Shown piece by piece: positions 1 through 8,841 of a DNA stretch of 64,000 nt. The notes beneath the pieces are model-generated. The model made no database searches. It had not been told where the DNA came from and saw nothing but the letters and a program-made list of their open reading frames with translations. The stretch lies in the NCBI RefSeq assembly GCF_900105185.1, contig NZ_FNTJ01000001.1, positions 2,438,501 to 2,502,500 on the forward strand, given 5' to 3'. Numbering within the stretch: position 1 is the first letter of the stretch; the number at the start of each line of letters is the position of its first letter. Source of the DNA: Pseudomonas saponiphila (GTDB lineage: Bacteria; Pseudomonadota; Gammaproteobacteria; Pseudomonadales; Pseudomonadaceae). The position numbers and the translations under genes are program-made.

Positions 1-286
1 CCGCGAGCATGAAGATCAGTGGCAGGTACAGGGCTTCGAGGATCACCGAGTAGGCCAGGGGGAAGGCCCCGTACAGCGCCGCGCCACCGAGAACCAGCCA
101 GGTTTCGTTACCGTCCCAGACCGGGGCCACGGTGTTCATCATCACGTCCCGTTCCCGGGCATCGGGGATCAGCGGAAAGAGAATCCCCAGCCCCAGGTCG
201 AAGCCGTCCATGATCACGTACATCATCACCCCGAAGGCAATGATCACGCCCCAGATCAACGACAGGTCTATGCCTTGAATCGTCAT
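1..286 (-). CDS. cydB: Cytochrome bd-type (cyanide-insensitive) quinol oxidase subunit II, 5' part only
   Basis: This is the first 95 codons of the small membrane subunit of a bd-type terminal oxidase; the rest runs off the left edge. The visible protein begins MTIQGIDLSLIW and contains the family-typical segments MDGFDLGLGIL and WDGNETWLVLGG, within the first transmembrane helices. Subunit II pairs with CydA to oxidise quinol and reduce oxygen to water at the inner membrane. The gene starts 16 bp after the stop of cydA on the same strand, so the two form an operon. The close relation to Pseudomonas CioB is inferred from the partner's sequence type. Confidence 0.93.
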   Translation of the reverse strand, partial: MTIQGIDLSLIWGVIIAFGVMMYVIMDGFDLGLGILFPLIPDARERDVMMNTVAPVWDGNETWLVLGGAALYGAFPLAYSVILEALYLPLIFMLA

Positions 287-302
287 GTCGATATCCCTTG
301 TT

Positions 303-1724
303 TCAGTGGTGGTGGTCGCTGGACGCAAAGGTCTCGGCGATGGCGGACAGCGGACGGCGCGGGGTCGGCTCCTGGCTGGAAGGGCCGCTCGGCGGATGTT
401 CGTGATGGGGCTGCGGGCCCTTGCGCACCAGCTTCATCATGTAGCCGATGCCCACCGCGAACACCGAGAAGTAGATCGCCACGAACAGCGCCAGGGAGAT
501 GCTCAGTTGCGCCACGCTGTGGTTGGACGCGGCGTCGCTGGTGCGCAGCAGGCCGTACACCACCCAGGGCTGGCGCCCGACTTCGGTGGTGATCCAGCCC
601 GCCAGCAGGGCGATCAGGCCGCTGGGGCCCATCCACAGCACCAGGCGCAGGAACAGGCGATTGCGGTACAGCGCGCCGTTGCGCCGCAGCAGCAGGCCCA
701 GCAGGCCGGTGAGGATCATCAACATGCCCAGGCCGGCCATGATGCGGAAGCTGAAGAACACGATGGCCGAGTTGGGCCGGTCTGCCCTGGGGAAGCTCTT
801 GAGCGCGGGGATCTGCTTGTCCAGGCTGTGGGTCAGGATCAGGCTGCCCAGGTAGGGCACTTCCACGGCGTAGTCGGTTTTCTCCGTGTCCATATTGGGA
901 ATGCCGAACAGCACCAGGGGCGACGGCTCGTTGCCGTGGTTTTCCCAGTGGCCTTCGATGGCGGCGATCTTCGCCGGTTGATGTTCCAGGGTGTTGAGGC
1001 CATGGGCGTCACCGACTACCGCCTGGATCGGCGCCACGATCAGCGCCATCCACAGCGCCATCGACAGCATCTTGCGTACCGGCGGCGTGTGGTTGCCCCG
1101 CAGCAGGTGCCAGGCGGCGCTGGACCCGACGAAGAACGCCGTGGCGACAAAGGCGGCGATCGCCATGTGCATCAGGCGGAAGGGGAACGACGGGTTGAAC
1201 ACGATCGCCAGCCAGTCCATGGGCATGATTCGCCCGTCGACGATGGAAAAGCCCTGGGGCGTCTGCATCCAGCTGTTGGAAGCGAGGATCCAGAAGGTCG
1301 AGATCAGGGTGCCGATGGCCACCATCACCGTGGCGAAAAAATGCAGCCCGCGGCCGACCCGGTTCCAGCCGAACAGCATGACCCCGAGAAAGCCCGCCTC
1401 GAGGAAGAACGCGGTGAGCACCTCGTAGGTCAGCAAGGGCCCGGTGATGCTTCCGGCAAAGTCCGAGAAACGACTCCAGTTGGTGCCGAACTCATAGGCC
1501 ATGACCAGGCCGGAAACCACGCCCATGCCGAAGTTGACGGCGAAGATCTTCGACCAGAAGTGATACAGGTCCTTGTAGGTGTTGTTGTGGGTCTTGAGCC
1601 ACAGGCCTTCGAGCACCGCCAGGAAACTGGCCAGGCCGATGGTGATGGCGGGAAAGATGATGTGGAACGAAACCGTGAACGCAAACTGGATGCGTGCCAG
1701 GTCGAGCGCCTGTAGATGAAACAT
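303..1724 (-). CDS. cydA: Cytochrome bd-type (cyanide-insensitive) quinol oxidase subunit I
   Basis: A 473-residue, polytopic, heme-binding subunit I of a bd oxidase. Family marks are visible: the N-terminal FTVSFHIIFPA segment with His21 (axial heme ligand position in the family), NFGMGVVSGLVMAYEFG, LLTYEVLTAFFLEAGFLG, and GRQPWVVYGLLRT toward the C-terminus. The periplasmic Q-loop region is short, which is typical of the CioA branch that lacks the long E. coli-type loop and often gives cyanide-resistant respiration. It is upstream of cydB with a 16-bp gap. The protein ends in a His-rich tail (SSDHHH). No Anr/FNR box was seen in the short upstream gap, so regulation is not evident here. Confidence 0.95.
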   Translation of the reverse strand: MFHLQALDLARIQFAFTVSFHIIFPAITIGLASFLAVLEGLWLKTHNNTYKDLYHFWSKIFAVNFGMGVVSGLVMAYEFGTNWSRFSDFAGSITGPLLTYEVLTAFFLEAGFLGVMLFGWNRVGRGLHFFATVMVAIGTLISTFWILASNSWMQTPQGFSIVDGRIMPMDWLAIVFNPSFPFRLMHMAIAAFVATAFFVGSSAAWHLLRGNHTPPVRKMLSMALWMALIVAPIQAVVGDAHGLNTLEHQPAKIAAIEGHWENHGNEPSPLVLFGIPNMDTEKTDYAVEVPYLGSLILTHSLDKQIPALKSFPRADRPNSAIVFFSFRIMAGLGMLMILTGLLGLLLRRNGALYRNRLFLRLVLWMGPSGLIALLAGWITTEVGRQPWVVYGLLRTSDAASNHSVAQLSISLALFVAIYFSVFAVGIGYMMKLVRKGPQPHHEHPPSGPSSQEPTPRRPLSAIAETFASSDHHH

Positions 1725-1770
1725 GACGAAACCCTCGTGATGGCTGGTGGCCGTGCAGGTGCCGTGCGGC

Positions 1771-1794
1771 CGCCGCGAACCTGGGTTCGCGGCG
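1771..1794. other. Stem-loop between the molybdo-oxidoreductase gene and cydA
   Basis: A 10-bp perfect inverted repeat (CGCCGCGAAC / GTTCGCGGCG) with a 4-base loop lies in the 127-bp gap between two genes read on the minus strand. No T-run follows it, so it is at best a weak terminator or an attenuating hairpin. Confidence 0.4.
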
Positions 1795-1851
1795 CACCGA
1801 AGGAGGCTGCGCGGGGCGGGCTGGAGCGGCGTCTTGGCCGCCCCGGCCGGA

Positions 1852-4176
1852 TCAAACGCCGACGGACTGGATCAGGTTGCTGGCCGCCGCCGGCTCCAGG
1901 CGGATGGCGATGAACTTGGACGTCGGCGTGTAGGTGCGGTCGCCATAGCTTTCCAGGGGCACCAGGGGGTTGGTCTCCGGGTAGTAGGCGGCAGACTGGC
2001 CGGCGGGAATGTCGTAGGCGATCAGGGTGAAACCGCTGACCCTACGCTCGCGGCCGTCATCCCACAGCGAGACGATGTCGACCTTCTGTCCCGGTTCGAA
2101 GCCCAGCTGGCGAATGTCCTGCTCGTTGGCGAACAGCACTTCGCGCATGCCGTAGACCCCGCGATAGCGGTCGTCCAGGCCATACAGGGTGGTGTTGTAC
2201 TGGTCGTGGGAACGCATGGTCTGCAGGATCAGGTCCGGCTTGACCTTGAGCTTGCGCACCCCGGCGCTGACCAGGTGTTCCGGCAGCACGCTGGGAATGA
2301 AGCGCGCCTTGCCGGTGGCGGTGTTCCAGCGCCGCTGGCTGGCGTCGTTGCCGAGGTGGAAGCCGCCGGGGTGCAGCAGCTTGAGATTGAAGTCTTCGAA
2401 CCCGGGAATGGTGTCGGCGATCAGGTCGCGGATGCGCCCGTAGTCTTCCACCACCCACAGCCAGTCGATGGGGCGTGGGCCCAGGGTGGCGTTGGCGATG
2501 CCGGCGATGATCGAAGGTTCCGAGCGCAGGTGCGGCGACTTGGGTTTCAGCTGGCCATGGGAGATGTGCACCATGCTGAAGGTGTCTTCCACGGTGATGC
2601 CTTGCGGGCCGTTGGCCTGGATATCGATGTCGGTGCGGCCCAGGCACGGCAGGATCAGCGCTTCGCGCCCGGTCACCAGGTGGCTGCGGTTGAGCTTGGT
2701 GGCGATGTGCACGGTGAGCTCGCAGTTGCGCAGGGCGGCGTGGGTGCGCGGGGTGTCCGGGGTGGCCTGGGCGAAGTTGCCGCCCAGGCCGATGAACACC
2801 TTGGCCCGGCCCTGTTCCATGGCCGAGATCGCCATCACCGTGTTGTGCCCGTGCTCGCGCGGTGGCTTGAAGCCGAAGCGCGCCTCCAGGGCGTCGAGCA
2901 GTTCGGTGGGCGCCAGTTCGTTGATGCCCATGGTGCGGTCGCCCTGCACGTTGCTGTGGCCGCGTACCGGCGACAGGCCGGCGCCGGGGCGGCCGATGTT
3001 GCCCCGCAGCAACAGCACGTTGATCACTTCCTGGATGGTCGGCACCGAGTGGGTGTGCTGGGTCAGGCCCATGGCCCAGCACATGATGGTGCGCTTGGCC
3101 TTGCGGTACATGCGCGCCGCCAGCTCGATGTCGGCCATGCTCAGGCCCGACTGTTCGAGGATATGGTTCCAGGACGTGGCATCGACCTCGGCCAGGTAGC
3201 TGTCCAGCCCCGAGGTGTGTTCGGCGATGAAGGCCCGGTCGAACACCGGCTCGCCGTTGCTGGCCAGGGCTTCGCGCTCCCAGCGCAGGAGGAACTTGGC
3301 GATGCCGCGAAAGGCCGCCATGTCGCCGCCCAGGGCCGGGCGGAAATAGGCCGAGGAGGTGGGTTCGGAACCGTTGGTGAGCATCTCCAGCGGGTGCTGC
3401 GGGTGCTGGAAACGCTCCAGCCCGCGCTCTTTCAGCGGGTTGAAGCAGATCACCTGGGCGCCGCGCTTCACCGCCTCGCGCAGCGGTTCGAGCATCCGCG
3501 GGTGGTTGGTGCCGGGGTTCTGGCCGATGACGAAGATCGCGTCGGCTTCTTCCAGGTCATGGAACACCACGGTGCCCTTGCCCACGCCGACGCTTTCGAA
3601 CATGCCCACGGCGCTGGCCTCGTGGCACATGTTCGAGCAGTCGGGAAAGTTGTTGGTGCCATAGGCGCGCACGAACAGCTGATACAGGTAGGCCGCTTCG
3701 TTGCTGGCCCGGCCCGAGGTGTAGAACTCCGCCTGGTTCGGCGAGTCCAGCCCTTTGAGGTGGCTGGCGATCAGCTCAAAGGCTTCGTCCCAGGTGGTTT
3801 CCACATAGCGGTCCTGGGTGGCGTCGTAGCGCATCGGGTGGGTCAGGCGGCCCTGGTATTCAAGCCAGTAGTCGCTCTGCGCGGCCAGGGCCGAGACCGT
3901 GTACTTGTTGAAGAAGGCCGGGTTGACCAGGCGCCCGGTGGCTTCCCAGTTGACCGCCTTGGCGCCGTTCTCGCAGAACTTGACCATGCCGTTTTCCGGC
4001 GACTCGCCCCAGGCGCAGCCCGGGCAGTCGAAGCCGCCGTTCTGGTTGGTCTTGAGCATGGCGCGGATGTTCTTGAAGGCGTTCTCGCTGCCCAGCCAGT
4101 TCCTGGTCACCGCGATCAGTGCCCCCCAACCGGCGGCCGCCCCCTTGTAGGGTTTATATCGATCAACTTCGCTCAT
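1852..4176 (-). CDS. FdhF/YdeP-family molybdopterin oxidoreductase (formate dehydrogenase alpha-like)
   Basis: A 774-residue cytoplasmic molybdopterin enzyme, close in length to E. coli YdeP. Near the N-terminus are CPGC (Cys51, Cys54) and Cys68, a reduced cysteine set compared with the classic 4Fe-4S motif of formate dehydrogenases. Cys184 in SNMCHEASAVGM sits where FdhF has its Mo-ligating selenocysteine. The phrases FVIGQNPGTNHPRML and GRPGAGLSPVRGHSNVQGDRT are typical molybdopterin-binding segments. No signal peptide is visible. A GGAG ribosome site lies 7 bases before the ATG. Its neighbours are Moco synthesis genes and fdhD, which suggests a formate-dehydrogenase-like reaction, but YdeP-type substrates are largely unproven. 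Confidence 0.88.
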   Translation of the reverse strand: MSEVDRYKPYKGAAAGWGALIAVTRNWLGSENAFKNIRAMLKTNQNGGFDCPGCAWGESPENGMVKFCENGAKAVNWEATGRLVNPAFFNKYTVSALAAQSDYWLEYQGRLTHPMRYDATQDRYVETTWDEAFELIASHLKGLDSPNQAEFYTSGRASNEAAYLYQLFVRAYGTNNFPDCSNMCHEASAVGMFESVGVGKGTVVFHDLEEADAIFVIGQNPGTNHPRMLEPLREAVKRGAQVICFNPLKERGLERFQHPQHPLEMLTNGSEPTSSAYFRPALGGDMAAFRGIAKFLLRWEREALASNGEPVFDRAFIAEHTSGLDSYLAEVDATSWNHILEQSGLSMADIELAARMYRKAKRTIMCWAMGLTQHTHSVPTIQEVINVLLLRGNIGRPGAGLSPVRGHSNVQGDRTMGINELAPTELLDALEARFGFKPPREHGHNTVMAISAMEQGRAKVFIGLGGNFAQATPDTPRTHAALRNCELTVHIATKLNRSHLVTGREALILPCLGRTDIDIQANGPQGITVEDTFSMVHISHGQLKPKSPHLRSEPSIIAGIANATLGPRPIDWLWVVEDYGRIRDLIADTIPGFEDFNLKLLHPGGFHLGNDASQRRWNTATGKARFIPSVLPEHLVSAGVRKLKVKPDLILQTMRSHDQYNTTLYGLDDRYRGVYGMREVLFANEQDIRQLGFEPGQKVDIVSLWDDGRERRVSGFTLIAYDIPAGQSAAYYPETNPLVPLESYGDRTYTPTSKFIAIRLEPAAASNLIQSVGV

Positions 4177-4634
4177 GATATTTCTCCAATACAGCGCACG
4201 CAGGCAACCGCCCGACCAATAATCGATGTCAGTGATTGTTTAACTGCACAGGCTAAATGCGGTTTTGTGGTGAAGCCGTTCAAGTTCGGATCTGCTTGGG
4301 GTAACGGAATCACTTATAAGGCCCTTTCTATGGGCCACGAATAAAGCCTATTCGGCGCCTGTATTGGCTGTCTAATCGCAATTAATGACCGGTTGATCGA
4401 AAGCCTCTATCAAGTCTTTAACTCGATATGAATCAATGGCTTGTATTTAAATATTCATGTCGGGAGAGGGGGCTTTTTCATCTGATAGATTGCATTGATC
4501 AATCGGTTGTTAATAGCGATTGGACGCCACTTTTAATCACTCTTAGTCTTGCCGCCAACAACTTGTTCAATGGCCGTTCATGGCCGCAAAGAATAACTAA
4601 GACCCCAGGGTCCTAACCGTCGACAGAGGCTGTG
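4177..4634. promoter_or_regulatory. Divergent, AT-rich control region between the molybdo-oxidoreductase gene and moaA
   Basis: A 458-bp gap without a credible gene, clearly richer in A+T than the flanking genes. It must hold the promoters of both diverging units. I see a perfect 10-bp palindrome ATTGATCAAT at 4494-4503, and a GACCC-CA-GGGTC inverted repeat at 4601-4612 just before moaA. The ATTGATCAAT palindrome does not have the spacing of a proper FNR/Anr box. I could not assign -35/-10 boxes or a Moco riboswitch with confidence. Confidence 0.5.
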
Positions 4635-5633
4635 ATGTCAGATCAAGTATTGGTGGATGGCTTTGCCCGACGGATCGATTACTTGCGCATGTCGGTGACC
4701 GACCGCTGCGATTTGCGCTGCGTGTATTGCATGGCCGAGGACATGCAGTTCCTGCCGCGCCAACGCATCCTGACCCTGGAGGAGCTGTACCAGCTGGCCG
4801 CGGGTTTCGTCGCCCTGGGTACGCGCAAGATCCGCCTCACCGGTGGCGAGCCGTTGATCCGTCCCGGGGTGGTGCAACTGTGCCAACGCATCGGGCAATT
4901 GCCCGGGTTGCGGGAGCTGTGCATGACCACCAACGGCACGCAGTTGGGCAAGCTCGCCGCACCGTTGTTCGACGCCGGGGTCAAGCGCCTCAATATCAGC
5001 CTCGACAGCCTCGACCCGGGGCTGTTTCGCCAGCTGACCCGCACCGGCGAGCTGAGCCAGGTGATCGCCGGCATCGACGCGGCGCTGGCCGCGGGTTTTG
5101 TCCGCACCAAGCTCAATTGCGTGGTGATGAAAGGCCGCAACGACCACGAGATCAATCAGCTGGTGGCCTTCGCCATCGACCGCGGCCTGGACCTCTCGTT
5201 CATCGAGGAGATGCCCCTGGGCAGCATCAGCGAGCACAGCCGTCGCGACGCGTTCTTTTCCAGCGCCCAGGTCCGCGAGCGGATCGCCGAGCGCTACACC
5301 CTGATGGAGTCCGCTGAGTCGACCCAGGGGCCGTCGCGTTACTGGCGCCTGGCCGAGGCGCCGCAGATCCGCCTGGGCTTCATCTCGCCCCACAGCCACA
5401 ACTTTTGCGGCACCTGCAACCGTGTACGGCTGACGGTGGAAGGGCGCTTGCTGTTGTGCCTGGGCAACGAGCATTCGGTGGACCTCAAGGCCGTGCTGCG
5501 GGCCCATCCCGGTGACTCCGAGCGCCTGCGGCGGGCCGTGGTCGAGGCGATGAAACTCAAGCCTTACCGCCACCACTTCGAACTCAACGACGAGGTGCAG
5601 GTGGTGCGCTTCATGAACATGACCGGCGGTTGA
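4635..5633 (+). CDS. moaA: GTP 3',8-cyclase (molybdenum cofactor biosynthesis protein A)
   Basis: A radical SAM enzyme that turns GTP into 3',8-cH2GTP, the first step of molybdenum cofactor synthesis. The N-terminal cluster motif CDLRCVYC is present, followed by the SAM-binding TGGEPL segment. The C-terminal cluster motif FCGTCNRVR with a later Cys (LLLCLGNE) and the terminal Gly-Gly needed for activity are all intact. About 332 residues, as usual for MoaA. GTG at 4632 is directly followed by ATG at 4635; AGAGG at 4624-4628 fits the ATG better. It leads an operon continuing through the bestrophin gene and moaC-D-E. Confidence 0.97.
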   Translation: MSDQVLVDGFARRIDYLRMSVTDRCDLRCVYCMAEDMQFLPRQRILTLEELYQLAAGFVALGTRKIRLTGGEPLIRPGVVQLCQRIGQLPGLRELCMTTNGTQLGKLAAPLFDAGVKRLNISLDSLDPGLFRQLTRTGELSQVIAGIDAALAAGFVRTKLNCVVMKGRNDHEINQLVAFAIDRGLDLSFIEEMPLGSISEHSRRDAFFSSAQVRERIAERYTLMESAESTQGPSRYWRLAEAPQIRLGFISPHSHNFCGTCNRVRLTVEGRLLLCLGNEHSVDLKAVLRAHPGDSERLRRAVVEAMKLKPYRHHFELNDEVQVVRFMNMTGG

Positions 5634-5678
5634 AGCACCGGTCTTTACCGTTTTCCTTCGTGCACAGGTTTCGCCCCG

Positions 5679-6578
5679 ATGATCGTCAGATCCAAACCCA
5701 ACCTGATCAGCGTACTGATTTCCCTCAAGGGCTCGATTGCCAAGCGCATCGCCCTGCGCAGCCTGCTGGTGACCCTGCTGGCCTCGGCCATCGTGCTGAT
5801 CGAGACTCTGCACCCGGCGTACTTTTCCAAGGTCAACGCCACGCCCTTCACCCTGCTCGGCCTGTCGCTGTCGATCTTCATGAGCTTTCGCAACAACGCC
5901 TGCTACGACCGCTGGTACGAGGCGCGCAAGGCCCTGGGCACGGTGGTGACCGAGGTGCGCTCGCTGATCCGCGAAACCCAGGTGCTGGAAGAGCCCGGAG
6001 CGCGCCGCGCGATCCTCGGCGACCTCTGCGGTTTCGCCCACGCCCTCAAGGCCCGGCTGCGCCAGGAAGATGAACTGGGCGCCGCCGAAACCTGGCTCAG
6101 CCAGCTGCCGCCGGCCAATACCAGCAACCTGCCGGACAGTCTCCTGCGCCAGGTGGCGCGCCAGTGTTCGGACCAGGCCCTGGCGGGCCGGATCAGCGAG
6201 TGGCGCTACCAGCTGCTGGCCAATCACCTGGCGACGCTGACCGGCGCGCAAACCACCTGCGAGCGGATCAAGGGCACGCCGCTGCCGTTTCCCTACACCC
6301 TGCTGCTGCACCGCACCAGCTACATGTTCTGCATCCTCCTGCCCTTTGCCATGGCCGAGCCCCTGGGCTGGCTGACGCCGATTTTCACCGCCATCGTCAG
6401 CTACACCTTCTTCGGCCTGGACGCCATTGGCGACGAGCTGGAAGACCCCTTTGGCCACGACGAGAACGACCTGCCGCTGAACGCCATCGTGCGCAACATC
6501 GAGCGCGAGATTCTCGAGGCCCAGGGGGCCACCGAACTGCCGCCGGTGCTGTTGCCGGTGGACTATGTCCTGAGCTGA
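5679..6578 (+). CDS. Bestrophin-family (YneE-like) inner-membrane anion channel
   Basis: A 299-residue bestrophin/UPF0187 protein, expected to form a pentameric anion channel in the inner membrane. Family features are the N-terminal hydrophobic helix ([18 protein letters not shown]) and the segment [20 protein letters not shown] with its conserved RNN and RW residues. The late [14 protein letters not shown] acidic stretch is like the Ca-clasp region of bestrophins. It lies 45 bp after moaA and 26 bp before moaC on the same strand, so it is co-transcribed with Moco genes. A link to molybdate or other anion handling is only an inference from this position. The start is supported by a weak AGG upstream. 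Confidence 0.9.
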   Translation: MIVRSKPNLISVLISLKGSIAKRIALRSLLVTLLASAIVLIETLHPAYFSKVNATPFTLLGLSLSIFMSFRNNACYDRWYEARKALGTVVTEVRSLIRETQVLEEPGARRAILGDLCGFAHALKARLRQEDELGAAETWLSQLPPANTSNLPDSLLRQVARQCSDQALAGRISEWRYQLLANHLATLTGAQTTCERIKGTPLPFPYTLLLHRTSYMFCILLPFAMAEPLGWLTPIFTAIVSYTFFGLDAIGDELEDPFGHDENDLPLNAIVRNIEREILEAQGATELPPVLLPVDYVLS

Positions 6579-6604
6579 ACCACTGTCCTTATCCGAGGTT
6601 GCAC

Positions 6605-7087
6605 ATGAACCCACTCACTCATCTGGATGCCCAGGGCCGGGCCAGCATGGTGGATGTCACCAGCAAGCCGGCCACCGAGCGCGAGGCCCGGGCCCGGGCC
6701 TGGGTGCGCATGCACCCGAGCACCCTGCAACTGATCCAGGACCGGGGGCATCCCAAGGGCGACGTGTTCGCCGTGGCGCGCATCGCCGGGATCATGGCGG
6801 CGAAGAAGACCCATGAGCTGATTCCCCTGTGCCACCCGTTGCTGCTCAGCGCTATCCACGTCGAGCTGCAGGCGCTGCCGCCGGACCGGGTGCAGATCAC
6901 CACCTGCTGCCGGCTCAACGGCGCCACCGGGGTCGAACTGGAAGCCATGACCGCCGCCAGCGTCGCGGCGCTGACGATCTACGACATGTGCAAGGCGGTG
7001 GATCGCGGCATGCTCATCGAGGGCCTGCACCTGCTGAGCAAGCAGGGCGGCAAGTCAGGGGTTTTCATCGCAGGAGACGCACCATGA
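6605..7087 (+). CDS. moaC: Cyclic pyranopterin monophosphate synthase
   Basis: A 160-residue MoaC, which converts the MoaA product into cyclic pyranopterin monophosphate. It shows MVDVTSK near the N-terminus, [13 protein letters not shown] with the conserved His/Cys-Pro, and the [22 protein letters not shown] block with the catalytic Lys. Length and motifs are normal. The stop codon overlaps the start of moaD (ATGA at 7084-7087), indicating translational coupling. Confidence 0.97.
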   Translation: MNPLTHLDAQGRASMVDVTSKPATEREARARAWVRMHPSTLQLIQDRGHPKGDVFAVARIAGIMAAKKTHELIPLCHPLLLSAIHVELQALPPDRVQITTCCRLNGATGVELEAMTAASVAALTIYDMCKAVDRGMLIEGLHLLSKQGGKSGVFIAGDAP

Positions 7088-7335
7088 TTCTGGTCAATTA
7101 CTTTGCCCGCTATCGCGAACAACTGGGCAGCGGCGGTGAGAAGCTGCCGCTGGACGCCGGCTTGCGCACCGTCGATGACCTGCGTCGGCGGCTGATGGCC
7201 CGGGGTGAAACCTGGGCCGCGGTGCTGGGGGAGAACAGCCTGATGTGCGCGCTGAACCAGGACCTGTGCAAGCTCGACGCGGTGATCGAGGACTTCGATG
7301 AAATCGCCTTCTTTCCCCAAGTGACCGGGGGCTGA
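7084..7335 (+). CDS. moaD: Molybdopterin synthase small (sulfur carrier) subunit
   Basis: An 83-residue ubiquitin-fold sulfur carrier. The protein ends in FFPQVTGG, with the C-terminal Gly-Gly that is adenylated and thiocarboxylated before giving sulfur to the pterin. It overlaps moaC by 4 bp and ends 3 bp before moaE, its partner in the synthase heterotetramer. Confidence 0.95.
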   Translation: MILVNYFARYREQLGSGGEKLPLDAGLRTVDDLRRRLMARGETWAAVLGENSLMCALNQDLCKLDAVIEDFDEIAFFPQVTGG

Positions 7336-7338
7336 GGC

Positions 7339-7794
7339 ATGGACATTCAGGTGCAGACCCAGGCCTTCAACCTGGATCAACTCAATGCCGGGCTGCAGGC
7401 CGGCGACTCCAGTGTCGGTGGCGTAGTGACCTTCGTTGGCTATGTGCGCGACCTCAACCTGGGGGAGGCGGTACAGAGCCTGTTCCTGGAGCACTACCCG
7501 GGCATGACCGAACGCTCGCTGCAGGGCATCGTGCAACAGGCCCAGGCGCGCTGGCCGCTGAACCGGGTGCGCCTGGTGCATCGGGTCGGGTGGCTGCAGG
7601 TGGGCGAGCCCATCGTCTTCGTCGGCGTGGCCAGTGCCCATCGGCAAGCGGCGTTCGAGGCCTGTGCCTTCATCATGGATTACCTGAAGACCCGGGCGCC
7701 GTTCTGGAAGCGCGAAGTCACCCCTGGCGGCGAACGCTGGATCGACGGGCGCGAGAGCGACCGGCAAGCCGCTCAACGCTGGGGCCAGCCCTGA
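7339..7794 (+). CDS. moaE: Molybdopterin synthase catalytic subunit
   Basis: A 151-residue MoaE, which with MoaD inserts two sulfurs into cyclic pyranopterin monophosphate to give molybdopterin. Visible family marks: GGVVTFVGYVRD, LEHYPGMTE, RVRLVHRVGWLQVGE and ASAHRQAAFEAC. The lysine-bearing segment MDYLKTRAPFWKRE holds the two active-site lysines. It is the last gene of the moaA operon; the next gene (fdhD) is convergent. Confidence 0.97.
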   Translation: MDIQVQTQAFNLDQLNAGLQAGDSSVGGVVTFVGYVRDLNLGEAVQSLFLEHYPGMTERSLQGIVQQAQARWPLNRVRLVHRVGWLQVGEPIVFVGVASAHRQAAFEACAFIMDYLKTRAPFWKREVTPGGERWIDGRESDRQAAQRWGQP

Positions 7795-7824
7795 AGGGCT
7801 GCCGAAAGCGGTCGTACAAAGCCA

Positions 7825-7956
7825 GTGGCGAGCGAGCTTGCTGGCGCTGGAAGGCGCAGCCTTCCCAGGGCCTGAATCCGTGGTCTGTCAGGTGGATCGC
7901 GGATTCAGTGTTGGCGGCCGCTGCGCGCCCGAGCGGGAGCGAGCTCCCTCGCCACT
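7825..7956. repeat. Inverted pair of REP-like palindromes between moaE and fdhD
   Basis: The convergent gap has two degenerate REP units: GTGGCGAGCGAGCTTGCTGG at 7825-7844 and, in inverse orientation, GAGCGGGAGCGAGCTCCC starting at 7931 and running to 7956, next to the fdhD stop. Paired inverted REPs (BIME) after convergent genes are common in Pseudomonas and may act in transcript ends or gyrase/IHF binding. The GCGAGC-GAGCTTGCT core differs from the GTAGGAGC type found elsewhere in the window. Confidence 0.7.
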
Positions 7957-8784
7957 TCAGATCGGGCTGTAGATCCGCGGAGCATTGCGATGGGGCACGT
8001 GGATCAGGTTCAGGTGGTGTTTGTTGGCCCATTGCACGGTCAGTGCGGTGGGTGCCGAGAGGCTGACCAGGGTGCCGAGGCGCGCGCGCACGGCTTTGTG
8101 GATCAGTTCCAGGCTGCAGCGGCTGGTGACCACGGTGAAGCCCTGGCGACCGTCGATCCCGGCGTTCAACAGCGCGCCGATCAGCTTGTCCAGGGCGTTG
8201 TGACGGCCGATGTCTTCCTGACACAGGCGCACCTCGCCCTGTGCGTCGAAGTACAGCGCTGCATGCAGGGCGCCGCTGCTGCGGGCCATGTGCTGGGCCT
8301 GTTCGATGCGCTCGCGCAGGCCCTGCAGGTGCTCGGCCGGGGGCAGGGGCGAAGGTTCGAGGATCTGCAGTTGTGGCAGCGCCTGTTCCAGGGCTTCGAC
8401 GCCGCATAATCCGCAGCCGCTGGTCCCGGCCATCTGCCGACGATGGTCCTTGAGGGCCCAGAAGGCCCGGCTGGAAATCTGCACGTCGGCCTGGCAGGCC
8501 TGGGGAAAGTGGCTGAGGCGGATATCGTAGATTTCGCTGAGGTCGCTGACGATGTCGTTGGTGATGCTGAAGCCGCGAATGAAGTCTTCCAGGTTGCCGG
8601 GGGACACCATCATCACCGCCTGGCTCAGGCCGTTGTAGGTGATCGCCAGGGCGATCTCGGCGGCCAGCGGCGCCTCGGCCACCACGCCGTCGGGGCCGTA
8701 TTCGCGATAGGCCACGCGCTGCGGCGCCGGCGCCGGCGCGTTGGCTTCGGGTTGTTGCTCCGGTTGCTCGATCCGGCACACCAT
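7957..8784 (-). CDS. fdhD: Formate dehydrogenase accessory sulfurtransferase FdhD
   Basis: A 275-residue FdhD, which passes sulfur from a cysteine desulfurase to the Mo centre of formate dehydrogenases. The sulfur-transfer motif CGLC is present (SGCGLCGVEAL), as are the family segments EDFIRGFSITNDIV, EDIGRHNALDKLIGA and VTSRCSLELIHKA. The start at 8784 is chosen because GAGG stands 7-10 bases before it; an upstream ATG at 8841 would add 19 residues with no good ribosome site. Its presence supports the idea that the YdeP-type enzyme in this block uses a sulfurated formate-dehydrogenase-like cofactor. Confidence 0.95.
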   Translation of the reverse strand: MVCRIEQPEQQPEANAPAPAPQRVAYREYGPDGVVAEAPLAAEIALAITYNGLSQAVMMVSPGNLEDFIRGFSITNDIVSDLSEIYDIRLSHFPQACQADVQISSRAFWALKDHRRQMAGTSGCGLCGVEALEQALPQLQILEPSPLPPAEHLQGLRERIEQAQHMARSSGALHAALYFDAQGEVRLCQEDIGRHNALDKLIGALLNAGIDGRQGFTVVTSRCSLELIHKAVRARLGTLVSLSAPTALTVQWANKHHLNLIHVPHRNAPRIYSPI

Positions 8785-8841
8785 GACTACACCTCGATAC
8801 AGTCGATTCGCCCCGGGCCATGGGCGGCCCGGGGCATTCAT

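Noticed and set aside
1747..4344. Plus-strand open frame of 865 codons opposite the molybdo-oxidoreductase gene
   Set aside because: Antisense shadow; His/Gly/Ala-rich composition typical of reverse frames, no motifs, no ribosome site.
4494..4503. FNR/Anr box
   Set aside because: ATTGATCAAT has no four-base spacer between TTGAT and ATCAA half sites.
4177..4634. Moco riboswitch upstream of moaA
   Set aside because: The region is AT-rich and I could not trace the conserved stems; a covariance search would be needed.
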